This document shows, one piece after another, positions 25,160 through 34,134 of a DNA stretch of 64,000 nt. The DNA is from Bacillota bacterium (GTDB lineage Bacteria; Bacillota; Clostridia; Peptostreptococcales; Acidaminobacteraceae), in contig JAOARG010000028.1 in NCBI GenBank assembly GCA_025210655.1, positions 40,080 through 104,079 on the forward strand, in the 5' to 3' direction. The notes under the pieces were generated by a model. It did no database searches, was not told the DNA's origin, and worked only from the letters and a program-made list of their open reading frames with translations. How positions within the stretch are numbered: the stretch's first letter is position 1; every line of letters begins with the position of its first letter. A program made the translations under genes and the position numbers.

Positions 25160-26790
25160 TAAGGTCAGGAAAAGCGAAAAAGTTAAGGCTTGTTAGTCTT
25201 ATTTTAGCTCTTTTCATGGTAATACTTGTGGTTGCAGGCTCCTTAGTATTCCAATCAGATTTTTCTAGGTTTCACCATCATATGGAAGGTGAAGCAGAAA
25301 AGGATAGGAATAACGGTATGGAATGTTTTAATTATGATTTTACAGTAAATAATCTATTTAGATCCCATTTACCAATAATAATTATTGATGTTGATGAAAG
25401 GGATATAAAGACAGATACAGAGTGGGATTCCTTAAAGGGATATAGGGTTCCTTTAGGTATTGATCCCTATGGTTACGGCAAGATATCAATAATAGACAAT
25501 AAGTATAAAGTAAATACTATTACAGATGAAGCTGATGTGAGCTCAGATGTAAAAATAAAACTTAGGGGTAATTCATCCTTAGTTCTTGATAAAAAGCAGT
25601 ATATGGCTAAAACCATATATAAAGAAGGGGATAAAAGAGTAAGAAATATTATGGGTTTAGGTAAAGAATGGGAATGGATAATCAACATTTCTATGGCAGA
25701 TAAATCCCTTCTTAGAAATTATATGTGTATGAACATAGCTGCGGAAATCATGCCCAATACACCAGATATAAGGTTCTGTGAAGTGATTTTCAAAAAAAGA
25801 AATTCATATCATTATCGGGGAGTCTATCTCCTTATGGAGAGTATTAAAAGGGATAAGAATAGAGTAAATATTCAAAGATATAAAAAAGACAGTGGTGAAA
25901 TTCCCTATTTACTTAAAAGGGATAGATATGACGAAGAGGCACTACTACTTGATACCTATGGTAGGACAAATGGTTTATCGGATAATTACTTAGAGCTTAA
26001 ATATCCATATGAGATTACAGAAAATGATTTATATGATATAGAGAGTGAGATAAGTAATCTAGAGAAAGCCCTGTATTCTTCGGATCAAAATGAGTTTTAT
26101 AAGTATCAAGACTATATTGATAGGGAGTCCTTTATAAATTATTTCATTATAAATGAATTTTTCGGCAACTATGATTCCGGTTACCAATCAATGTATTATT
26201 ATAAGGATATAAGGAAGAAGATTTCCATAGGACCAGTATGGGACTTTGATAGATCCATGGACAATTTCAATGAAATTCCTGCAAGAATAGATAGCACAGC
26301 TATGCATGACGGGGTTTGGTTTAAACAATTATTAAGGGATGAGACCTTCGTAAGGGACCTTATTATTAGGTATCGTGAACTTAGAAAAACTATTCTTTCT
26401 GAGAAATTCATAGAGGATTATATTGATAATACAATAAGATTTTTAGGTCCATCCCAAAATAGGGATTGGGCTAAATGGGGATACTTCTATGAGGACCCTG
26501 ATGTAGTAGATGAAAGAAGGCAAAAAGTAGCCAATGTAGAAACTAATTATGAAGATGAAATAATCAAAATGAAAAATTATCTAAGGGATCATGGCAAATG
26601 GTTAGATGAAAATATTGATTCACTATATCAGTTTAGTGAGTTTAAAGATAAGGAAATAAGTAGGGATATAATCTATAGAATAGGTGAAATATTATTTGGA
26701 GATAATTCAGATACTTGGTCTTATTCAATTAATGGACTAGTATTTATAATGATTTTTATTATTTCCATAGTATTAATACAAAGAGAGTAG
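25156..26790 (+). CDS. CotH-type kinase, membrane-anchored
   Basis: A 544-residue protein with an N-terminal membrane helix (12-34) and another at the extreme C terminus (about 523-541). The kinase fold shows KIKLRGNSSL near 135, RNYMCMNIAAE, RGVYLLMESIKRD and the metal-binding GPVWDFDRSMDN near 357-368. CotH proteins in Bacillus are secreted kinases that phosphorylate spore coat proteins. Here the enzyme is placed between a DUF4956 membrane protein and a polysaccharide synthase, so its target may be at the cell surface. The ATG overlaps the upstream stop (ATGA). Confidence 0.9.
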   Translation: MIRSGKAKKLRLVSLILALFMVILVVAGSLVFQSDFSRFHHHMEGEAEKDRNNGMECFNYDFTVNNLFRSHLPIIIIDVDERDIKTDTEWDSLKGYRVPLGIDPYGYGKISIIDNKYKVNTITDEADVSSDVKIKLRGNSSLVLDKKQYMAKTIYKEGDKRVRNIMGLGKEWEWIINISMADKSLLRNYMCMNIAAEIMPNTPDIRFCEVIFKKRNSYHYRGVYLLMESIKRDKNRVNIQRYKKDSGEIPYLLKRDRYDEEALLLDTYGRTNGLSDNYLELKYPYEITENDLYDIESEISNLEKALYSSDQNEFYKYQDYIDRESFINYFIINEFFGNYDSGYQSMYYYKDIRKKISIGPVWDFDRSMDNFNEIPARIDSTAMHDGVWFKQLLRDETFVRDLIIRYRELRKTILSEKFIEDYIDNTIRFLGPSQNRDWAKWGYFYEDPDVVDERRQKVANVETNYEDEIIKMKNYLRDHGKWLDENIDSLYQFSEFKDKEISRDIIYRIGEILFGDNSDTWSYSINGLVFIMIFIISIVLIQRE

Positions 26791-26808
26791 CTTGAAGGGA
26801 GGATAAAT

Positions 26809-29019
26809 ATGAATGCAAAAAAGAAATTTTTTATGGCAGCATCTATGCTTTCATCCCTTATCTATATATCTTGGAGAATAATTTTTACAGTGCCTATGAG
26901 GTATGGTTTATTATCCATGATAGCAGGTATAGCTCTGGTTACGGCAGAGACTATAGGTGTTATAGAAGCATTTTTTCATTATAGAAACATTAGTGCAAAT
27001 AATTATGTTTCTATGCCTCAAGTTAAGCCCCATTTGTATCCAGATGTAGACGTGTTTATTGCGACCCATAGCGAAGATGTAAAGCTTCTATATAAAACAG
27101 TCAATGGTGCAATCAATATGAAGTATCCAGATAAATCTAAGGTGCATGTATATATATGTGATGATAATAATAGACCAGAGATGAAAGAATTGGCCCAGCA
27201 TATGGGTGTAGGTTATTTTGGATTATCAGACAATAAGCATGCCAAGGCTGGAAATTTAAACAATGCAATTGAAAAGACCAATTCACCACTTATAGTAACT
27301 TTCGATGCTGATATGATACCAAGGAGTAATTTTCTTCTTGAAACAGTACCTTATTTCTTCCTTCCAATAATGAAGGAAGAAGCAGATGGTAGCTGGGTCA
27401 AGAGGGAGAAGCATGAAATAGATAAAAACTTCGTAATAGGATTTATCCAAACACCCCAAAGTTTTTATAATACGGATCTTTTCCAGTTTAACTTTTTTGC
27501 TGAAAAAAATATTCCAAATGAACAAGATTTTTTCTTTAGAGAAGTAAACGTAGGAAGAAATCACAGTAATTCCCCTATATATGCAGGTTCAAATACTGTT
27601 TTGTCAAGAACTGCCCTTGAACATGTTGGGGGAATAAAGACAGGTACTATTACTGAAGACTTTGCAACAGGTATAGATATTCAGGCAAGGGGATATACTT
27701 GTTATGCAGTTCCACAGGTACTTGCCCATGGACTTGCCCCTGGAGATTTTAAGAGTTTAATCAAACAAAGACAGCGTTGGGGTCGAGGTTGTGTTCAGAG
27801 TCTTATGAAGAGGGATTTTATATTTGGTAAATTAAAGTTTAGAACAAAGCTTAGTTATATATCATCTTTTCTTTACTGGTGGACTTTTACAAGAAGACTA
27901 ATATATATACTATCACCTATACTTTATACTGTTTTTGGTATAGTTGTAGTAGATACATCACTTTGGGAACTATTCCTTATATGGCTTCCTTCATACTTGT
28001 TGTACAATAGGGCACTAAAGGTACTCTCTGGAGATATAAGGGATCAGAAGTGGAGTAATATTGTAGATACTATATTATTCCCATATATGATTATTCCTAT
28101 AGTTGCAGAAACTTTTGGAATTAAGAAGAAAAAGTTTTTTGTTACACCTAAGGAAAAAGTATTTAATAGGACAGTTCAACTAAGGTATGCTATACCACAT
28201 ATGATACTTGCTTTTGGTACGGTAGTCGGACTATATCTGAGTATGGTTCAATTAATAGTATATGAATCTATAGGGAGTATTGTGTTGGTATTTTGGCTAA
28301 TGGTAAATCTTTATTTCCTTGTGATGGCCATTATATTTATGTTTGGTAGAGTTAATTATAGGAATGAAGATAGACTTTATGCGAAGGTATCAGTTAAGAT
28401 ATCATCTGATTATGAAAATTTTGAAGGTATTACTACGGATATTTCTGAAAGTGGAATGGCAGTACTACTCGATATTCCCCATTATGTGGAGAATGAAAGT
28501 GACTTAGATATTGTTGTAGAAAATGAAGGTTATAAATCAAGAATGAAAGTAAGATTGGTTCATGTAAAGCAATCAGGACTGAAATGGAAGTATTCTCTAG
28601 TTATAACGGAAATATCGGATATGGATAGAAGAGAGTATCTAAATATAGTATTTGATAGGAAGCACACTTTGCCAGTAGTAATCAAATCTCATATTATTCA
28701 GGACATTAAAGATGCTATATTTGGTAAGTTTAAGCATAATGTCATATCCAATAGAAAGCTTCCAAGGATACCCCTTGATAAGGATGTGTATACTGAAAAT
28801 GGTCAAAAAGTACGTATAATCAATTTTAATTATCAATATCTTTTGATTGAGGGGATAGATTTGCCTGAGCATATTCTTTTAAATATGGACAATAAATTGG
28901 AGTTAGACTGTACTTTAGTATCAAAAAATGTAGAAAAAGCTACAATGCTTTTTCAACTTGAAAAGTGGGAAAAACTTGCTAAGGATAAACAGCTTGCAGA
29001 GGTTTTATTCAAGTCGTGA
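26809..29019 (+). CDS. BcsA-like family 2 glycosyltransferase with PilZ domain
   Basis: A 736-residue membrane glycosyltransferase. Two N-terminal helices precede a GT2 domain with DD (118-119), DAD (166-168), TED (282-284) and QRQRW (320-324), the processive synthase set. Several helices follow, then a PilZ domain with RNEDR (518-522) and DISESG (544-549), the c-di-GMP-binding RxxxR and D/NxSxxG motifs. It should polymerise and export a beta-glucan or similar chain when c-di-GMP is high. It lacks an adjacent BcsB homologue; the C-terminal 130 residues form an extra region after PilZ. Confidence 0.92.
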   Translation: MNAKKKFFMAASMLSSLIYISWRIIFTVPMRYGLLSMIAGIALVTAETIGVIEAFFHYRNISANNYVSMPQVKPHLYPDVDVFIATHSEDVKLLYKTVNGAINMKYPDKSKVHVYICDDNNRPEMKELAQHMGVGYFGLSDNKHAKAGNLNNAIEKTNSPLIVTFDADMIPRSNFLLETVPYFFLPIMKEEADGSWVKREKHEIDKNFVIGFIQTPQSFYNTDLFQFNFFAEKNIPNEQDFFFREVNVGRNHSNSPIYAGSNTVLSRTALEHVGGIKTGTITEDFATGIDIQARGYTCYAVPQVLAHGLAPGDFKSLIKQRQRWGRGCVQSLMKRDFIFGKLKFRTKLSYISSFLYWWTFTRRLIYILSPILYTVFGIVVVDTSLWELFLIWLPSYLLYNRALKVLSGDIRDQKWSNIVDTILFPYMIIPIVAETFGIKKKKFFVTPKEKVFNRTVQLRYAIPHMILAFGTVVGLYLSMVQLIVYESIGSIVLVFWLMVNLYFLVMAIIFMFGRVNYRNEDRLYAKVSVKISSDYENFEGITTDISESGMAVLLDIPHYVENESDLDIVVENEGYKSRMKVRLVHVKQSGLKWKYSLVITEISDMDRREYLNIVFDRKHTLPVVIKSHIIQDIKDAIFGKFKHNVISNRKLPRIPLDKDVYTENGQKVRIINFNYQYLLIEGIDLPEHILLNMDNKLELDCTLVSKNVEKATMLFQLEKWEKLAKDKQLAEVLFKS

Positions 29020-29060
29020 TGAAAATTTTATATTTTCATGGAGGTGATAGTATCAAATTA

Positions 29061-30074
29061 ATGAAAAAAATCTTTATAATGATTATAATAACAGAACTTC
29101 TTTCTTTTTCATCATTTGCTATGAAATTTCCTGTGAAAATAGATTTAGATGATTTTTCAGAATTTATGAACTACTACTCAAAAGGGGTGACATATAATGG
29201 ACATTTGAATGTTCAAGGCTCTAGACTTTTGAATAAGTATGGGGAAATCCTGCAGCTAAAGGGAATGAGTAGTCACGGTATTTTGTGGTATCCTGAGTAC
29301 ACAAACTACAGGTCACTAATGACAACAAAGGACTATGGAGCAAATGTATTTAGGATAGCTATGTATACTTCTGAACGGGATGGTTATATAGGAAAAAAAG
29401 AAGAATCAAAAGATGCTCTATATATGGCTCTTGAAAATGCACTAGGTACAGATATGTATGTGATTATAGATTGGCATATTTTAAGGGATAGTGATCCAAA
29501 TACTTATGTTGATGAAGCAGTAGATTTTTTTGCTGAGTTATCGAGCAGATATCCAAATAATCCGGCCATAATTTATGAGATTTGCAATGAACCCAATGGA
29601 GAGATATCTTGGGAAGATGTTAAAAAATATGCAAATACAGTTATTCCTGAAATAAGAAAAAATTCTCCGAACGCTCTTATACTAGTAGGATCTCCAAAGT
29701 ATTCAACAGATATTAGAGCAGTTGCTAAAAGTCCTTTGGAATATGATAATATAATATACTCCTATCATTTTTATACAGGTTTAGGCAGTGATTACAAATC
29801 AACAATTGATTTTGCCATAAATAACCGTATTCCCATATTCGTAAGTGAATGGGGAATGAAAAAAGATGAGGATAGTGGAGAATTTGATTTTGACGAAGCT
29901 AGTGGTTTTTTAGACTATCTAGAGAAAAAAGATATATCATGGATAAATTGGTCATTAAGTAATAAAAAAGAAGACTATTCAGTAATAAAACACACAGAAG
30001 AAAAATTAAGCCACTGGTCAGTAGATCAACTAACCGAAAACGGAAAGTTTGTATTTGAATACATGGCCAAGTGA
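29061..30074 (+). CDS. Secreted GH5 glycoside hydrolase (cellulase-like)
   Basis: A 337-residue exported glycanase. The acid/base Glu is in IIYEICNEPNG and the nucleophile Glu in IFVSEWGM; LKGMSSHGILWYPEY and VIIDWHILRD are also typical of GH5. The signal peptide starts MKKIFIMIIITELLSFSSFA, which supports ATG 29061, though GGAGGTGA is 14 bases away. An ATG at 29019 overlaps the glycosyltransferase stop. A glycanase following a BcsA-like synthase parallels BcsZ or clostridial CcsZ, which trims the polymer. Confidence 0.9.
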   Translation: MKKIFIMIIITELLSFSSFAMKFPVKIDLDDFSEFMNYYSKGVTYNGHLNVQGSRLLNKYGEILQLKGMSSHGILWYPEYTNYRSLMTTKDYGANVFRIAMYTSERDGYIGKKEESKDALYMALENALGTDMYVIIDWHILRDSDPNTYVDEAVDFFAELSSRYPNNPAIIYEICNEPNGEISWEDVKKYANTVIPEIRKNSPNALILVGSPKYSTDIRAVAKSPLEYDNIIYSYHFYTGLGSDYKSTIDFAINNRIPIFVSEWGMKKDEDSGEFDFDEASGFLDYLEKKDISWINWSLSNKKEDYSVIKHTEEKLSHWSVDQLTENGKFVFEYMAK

Positions 30075-30084
30075 TAAATAATAA

Positions 30085-30135
30085 AGCGATATAGCTGGTA
30101 TTGCCTTTTGGTGCTTCTAGCTATATCGTTTTTAT
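30085..30135 (+). terminator. Terminator of the polysaccharide operon
   Basis: AGCGATATAGCT and AGCTATATCGTT form the stem, with a partly paired 20-base loop and a following TTTTTATAAT tract. Confidence 0.75.
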
Positions 30136-30228
30136 AATGGTGATCTATTTCGACCTACGAAATTCGAACTATTAATCTAGACAATATTAGTAGAGTACGT
30201 TACTATAAAATTACAAGGGGGAAGAAAT

Positions 30229-30915
30229 TTGAAAATACTAATTGCTGAAGATAATATTGAAATCGTTAAGGTATTAGAACTTTATTTAAATAAAGAGGGT
30301 TATGAAGTAGACACAGTAAATAACGGTCTTGATGCCCTTAATATGTGTAAGAAGAAGTCATATGATTTAGGAATTTTTGATATTATGATGCCTAAGATGG
30401 ATGGCTATGAACTTGTTACTGAAGTGAGAAAATTCTCCAACATGTCTATTATTTTTCTTTCTGCAAAGGGAGAGGATGTAGAGAAAATATTGGGGTTAAA
30501 TATAGGTGCGGATGATTATATAACAAAACCTTTTAATCCACTAGAAGTTGTTGCAAGGGTAAATACAGCACTTAGGCGATATAGCATGGGAAGTGATGCA
30601 TCAAAGGAAAAGACAAAATTAGAAATAGGTAGCCTTCTCTTAGATATTTCTGAGCATAAATTATATAAGAATAAAAAGGAAATAGATCTTACAGTAAGTG
30701 AGTTTAATATATTAAAAATATTAATGGGTAAGGAAAATCAAATATTCTCAAAATCACAAATAAGTGAATATATTGGGGGAGAATATATGGAAATGGATGA
30801 CAGTCGAATTACAGTACATATAAGTCACATTAGAGAAAAAATAGGATTAAATGAGAAGGGCAATCAATTTATTAAAACCGTGAGAGGACTGGGATATAAA
30901 ATTGAAAATAAATAG
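30229..30915 (+). CDS. OmpR/PhoB-family response regulator
   Basis: A 228-residue regulator. The receiver has E7/D8, acceptor D51 in IFDIMMPKMDG and Lys in ITKPFNP. The C-terminal winged helix is clear (LTVSEFNILKILMGKENQIF, RITVHISHIREKIG, IKTVRGLGYKIE). The start is TTG 30229 behind AAGGGGGAAG. The kinase gene begins within its last codons. Confidence 0.95.
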   Translation: MKILIAEDNIEIVKVLELYLNKEGYEVDTVNNGLDALNMCKKKSYDLGIFDIMMPKMDGYELVTEVRKFSNMSIIFLSAKGEDVEKILGLNIGADDYITKPFNPLEVVARVNTALRRYSMGSDASKEKTKLEIGSLLLDISEHKLYKNKKEIDLTVSEFNILKILMGKENQIFSKSQISEYIGGEYMEMDDSRITVHISHIREKIGLNEKGNQFIKTVRGLGYKIENK

Positions 30916-32491
30916 GAGAAAGAGAAGAAAGTCAAAGTTTTTTGGAATTATGGTTAGGGACCTATTAATATTTTTGACAGTTTCTTTAATACTATCAACC
31001 GTAATTGCAGGAGCAATGGTATATCAATTATTTATAAAGAAGAATGAACTTTTCGATTCCCCATATAATGTCGACGAAGAGATGATACTAAGTGGTAATT
31101 ATAATGAATATGATGTAACAAAAGCTCTTGGGGAAGGCAGTTACTTTTTTGTTTTTGATGAGAATCATAGCATAATCTATCAAAGTGATGAAAGTAAACA
31201 GTTTCCTTTTGATGAAAGGACAATGCTACTTTTACCCAATGAAGATGAAAGATTTGATGTAAATCATTTTGGATTTAAAACTATAGAAGGTAAAAAAGCA
31301 GAAATGCTTTCAAGATGGGATGATTCAGTAGGGGGAAGAAGCTTAATTATAGTAGATAATGAAAACAATATACTATTTTCTAATTTCCTAGGCATAGAAG
31401 GACAACTAACAGACTTGCAATATCAAGCAATTTCAGGACAAATGGACGACTATAAAATAATCAAGGATGTTTTTAAAAGTGAAAGTGGTGGATATCATAC
31501 AGCTGTTTATTTCAACTACTCAGATAAAAAAGTGAATTTTGATAGTCAGTCTGCTTGGAAATTATTAGCCATAGTTGTCACCCTTTTTATAGTATTTATT
31601 ATGTCTTTATTACTTTACTTGATACATCTTTGGAGAAAAGTAAGAAAGCCATTATTGCTTTTAGAAGAGGCCGTAAACAAATTTGAAATAGGAAAAAGTG
31701 AAAAGATACAGTATAGAGGTCCTAGGGAATTTGTTGAAATATGTGATAAATTCAATGAAATGTCTGAAAGACTTAATGAAGCAGAAAAAATAAAAATACA
31801 GACACAAGAGGAAAAACAAAAATTCTTATCAGATATTTCCCATGATTTAAAGACACCAATAGCAGTAATTCAAGGGTATTCAAAAGCAATAAGTGACGGT
31901 GTTGTTCCAGAAGAAGAAAAGGAAGAGTTCTTACAAACAATTTACAAGAAATCCATGGGATTGGGTGACTTAATAAATACATTTAGTGAGTACAGCAAAA
32001 TGGAAAGACCAGACTATAGTCTTAAACTTGAAAAGACAGACATAGTAGCTTTTATAAGAGATTATCTTATAAGTAAATACAACGAACTAGAGTTTTTAGG
32101 ATTTTCAATGGAAATAAATCTTCCAGATGAAAAAATATATTCCCAAGTAGATCACTTCCAAATGACAAGGGTACTTGAAAATATAATTTCTAACTCAGTA
32201 AAACATAATAAATCAGGAACAAAGATTTATGTAGAGTTTAAGAAAGAAACTAATCATATTGAGTTTAAAATAGGAGATAATGGAGTAGGAATTGATAATG
32301 AGCTTAGAAAAGACTTCTTCAAGCCACTAATTATCGGTGACAAATCCAGAACAGAAGGAAAAGGTTCAGGTCTAGGAACAGCAATAATGGAAAAAATAGT
32401 AGCTTTACATGGAGGTTCAATTGAACTAATAGCAGAAGAAGACACTGAGTTGTCATTGGAGTATATAATCAAGCTTCCGCTTGATGTTTAG
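30902..32491 (+). CDS. Sensor histidine kinase of the OmpR-type pair
   Basis: A 529-residue kinase with transmembrane helices near 19-42 and 222-245 flanking an extracellular sensor of about 175 residues with no family I recognise. A HAMP-like linker, HisKA (LSDISHDLKTPIAVIQGY) and HATPase (NIISNSVKHN, DNGVGID, GSGLGTAI) follow. TTG 30902 overlaps the regulator stop by 14 bases; the next candidate, ATG 30950, would shorten the basic N terminus. Its position after the polysaccharide operon suggests, but does not prove, that it controls it. Confidence 0.9.
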   Translation: MKINRRKRRKSKFFGIMVRDLLIFLTVSLILSTVIAGAMVYQLFIKKNELFDSPYNVDEEMILSGNYNEYDVTKALGEGSYFFVFDENHSIIYQSDESKQFPFDERTMLLLPNEDERFDVNHFGFKTIEGKKAEMLSRWDDSVGGRSLIIVDNENNILFSNFLGIEGQLTDLQYQAISGQMDDYKIIKDVFKSESGGYHTAVYFNYSDKKVNFDSQSAWKLLAIVVTLFIVFIMSLLLYLIHLWRKVRKPLLLLEEAVNKFEIGKSEKIQYRGPREFVEICDKFNEMSERLNEAEKIKIQTQEEKQKFLSDISHDLKTPIAVIQGYSKAISDGVVPEEEKEEFLQTIYKKSMGLGDLINTFSEYSKMERPDYSLKLEKTDIVAFIRDYLISKYNELEFLGFSMEINLPDEKIYSQVDHFQMTRVLENIISNSVKHNKSGTKIYVEFKKETNHIEFKIGDNGVGIDNELRKDFFKPLIIGDKSRTEGKGSGLGTAIMEKIVALHGGSIELIAEEDTELSLEYIIKLPLDV

Positions 32492-33060
32492 CATCATCGG
32501 AGATGACAGCCCAGCATCAGTAATTTACTGATAGCCCAGCCATGTCATAAGACATGAGGCCAGCGAAGTTTATAAAACTTCGCTGGGCAAGGAAATTTTA
32601 CTTAGGTAAAATTACAATTTAATGTTTTCGTCCCATAAAAATCTATAGATTTTTATGGGACGTTTTACTTATTGATTAGTAAATTATACTTATAATTTAC
32701 TTCGGACAGTATAAAAAATCTTGCTTTACGGGACCATCAAATCCTTTCTTAAAAGGATTTGACTTTGTTCTTGGCTAGGAAATTATATTTATAATTTCCT
32801 TCGGACAGGTTAAACAATCCCGCTTTACGGGACCATCAAATCCTTTCTTAAAAGGATTTGACTTTGTTCTTGGAATGAAATTTATTTGCTTCTTAAGCAA
32901 AAAATAACTTTGAACAAGTTGCATAGCAACCGCTTGGCTTGAATCAATTTCTTTAGATTCAGCTGGGCTCGAATTATAAATTCGGCTAAGCTACTTATCT
33001 ATCAGATAAGTGCTAGGCTAAATTTATCAGAAGATAAATTTAATGATTTCAAAAGAGTTT
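32492..33060. repeat. Hairpin array with GCCCAGC/GCTGGGC linkers
   Basis: Non-coding. The left arm has hairpins CATC/GATG, ATCAGTAA/TTACTGAT, ATGTC/GACAT and GAAGTTT/AACTTC separated by GCCCAGC. In the right arm, from about 32937, hairpins GAATC/GATTC, CGAATT/AATTCG, ACTTATC/GATAAGT and AAATTTATC/GATAAATTT are separated by GCTGGGCT or GCTAGGCT, the complement of the left linkers. The middle holds the AAGGA-ATTTTAC/GTAAAAT module (32589), a 28-base palindrome CCCATAAAAATC plus its complement around TATA, and a duplicated block of about 95 bases. Confidence 0.8.
32683..32876. repeat. Tandem duplication of about 95 bp inside the array
   Basis: Two copies (about 32683-32775 and 32781-32876) contain AAATTATA/TATAATTT stems, TTCGGACAG, CGCTTTACGGGACCATCAAA with its neighbour, and hairpin AAATCCTTT/AAAGGATTT ending in GACTTTGTTCTTGG. 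They differ at a few positions, mostly in the first half. Confidence 0.8.
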
Positions 33061-33111
33061 CTTAATAAAACAGTGGTATATTATAAATAAGAAAATAAAA
33101 GGGAGATAATA

Positions 33112-34017
33112 ATGAGTAGACAAAGAGTAGTTGGACTGTTATTTATACTGATGATGCTTGTAATGGAGCTTAGTGGCATATTTACTTTCTTTATTCCAGA
33201 GCAGTTTATGATGGACTATGGGCAGTTTATAAGTATACTAATACCAGTAATTATAATTGGGATATTGATTAAGGACGGATTTAGAGAAAGATTTAAACTA
33301 AATGGATTTAAACTTTCAACAGTACTTGTATGTATGGCAGTAGCAATAGCGGTATTACCCGTAACAGGATTTTTAGGTGATCTAAGTACATTTATATTTG
33401 GAAGAAATCCAATAGGTATAGAATCCTATGTAATGGAGCTTAAAGGAAGTTTGTTTACCCAGTGGATTATACTAGCACTTACTCCAGCTATATGTGAAGA
33501 AGCTTTATTTAGAGGATTACTTTTAGATAAAAAAGCAGGACTAAGTATCCATACATTAGCTATAATGAATGGACTTATGTTTTCCTTATTCCACATAGGA
33601 TATGATCAATTATTATATACATTTGCCCTTGGAGTAATAATGGCATACTTAGCAATAATAACAAGTTCAATATTCCCAGCAGTCATATTACATCTAATAA
33701 ATAATTCATGGTCAATATTAGCTCAGGGAGCATTTGGACAACTAACAGCTGAAGAGACAGCCGAAATGATGGCAAGTCAAGTTACACTTTCATCATTATC
33801 AATGTCTCTAATATACGGCATCATTGGAAGTATAATCATAGTATTTTTAATAAAAAGACTAATGAAAAAATATAAATACAATGATAGGGAAAGACTTAAA
33901 GAAAATGCTCAAGATAAAGTAATATATGCAGTAGAAAATAAAGCTATTACTTATTTACCGCAGATAATAATGTTTTTCTTGGTATTACTTGCAAATTATT
34001 TGCTAATTAGTATGTAG
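33112..34017 (+). CDS. CPBP-family intramembrane metalloprotease
   Basis: A 301-residue membrane protein with about eight helices. The CPBP (Abi/CAAX-type) motifs are PAICEEALFRGLLLD (EExxxR), SLFHIGYDQ (FxxxH) and HLINNS. These glutamates and histidines form the membrane-embedded catalytic site. Relatives process prenylated peptides, bacteriocins or anti-sigma factors; no substrate is evident next to it. AGGGAG precedes the ATG. Confidence 0.9.
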   Translation: MSRQRVVGLLFILMMLVMELSGIFTFFIPEQFMMDYGQFISILIPVIIIGILIKDGFRERFKLNGFKLSTVLVCMAVAIAVLPVTGFLGDLSTFIFGRNPIGIESYVMELKGSLFTQWIILALTPAICEEALFRGLLLDKKAGLSIHTLAIMNGLMFSLFHIGYDQLLYTFALGVIMAYLAIITSSIFPAVILHLINNSWSILAQGAFGQLTAEETAEMMASQVTLSSLSMSLIYGIIGSIIIVFLIKRLMKKYKYNDRERLKENAQDKVIYAVENKAITYLPQIIMFFLVLLANYLLISM

Positions 34018-34026
34018 TAAATATTT

Positions 34027-34070
34027 AATAACATTGCATCTTAAAAAAAAGATGTAATGTTATTTTTTTT
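34027..34070 (+). terminator. Terminator after the CPBP gene
   Basis: AATAACATTGCATCTT and AAGATGTAATGTTATT pair with one mismatch around an A-rich loop, then a T-run. Confidence 0.85.
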
Positions 34071-34134
34071 CCTAGAAGATTATCTCTTTCCTTAGAGGGT
34101 AAAATACTAAGTAAGAGAGACTGGAGGTAGTATT

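Noticed and set aside
32492..33060. Integron attC cassette array
   Set aside because: Hairpin stems lack the RYYYAAC/GTTRRRY core sites, no integrase is present, and there are no cassettes between hairpins.
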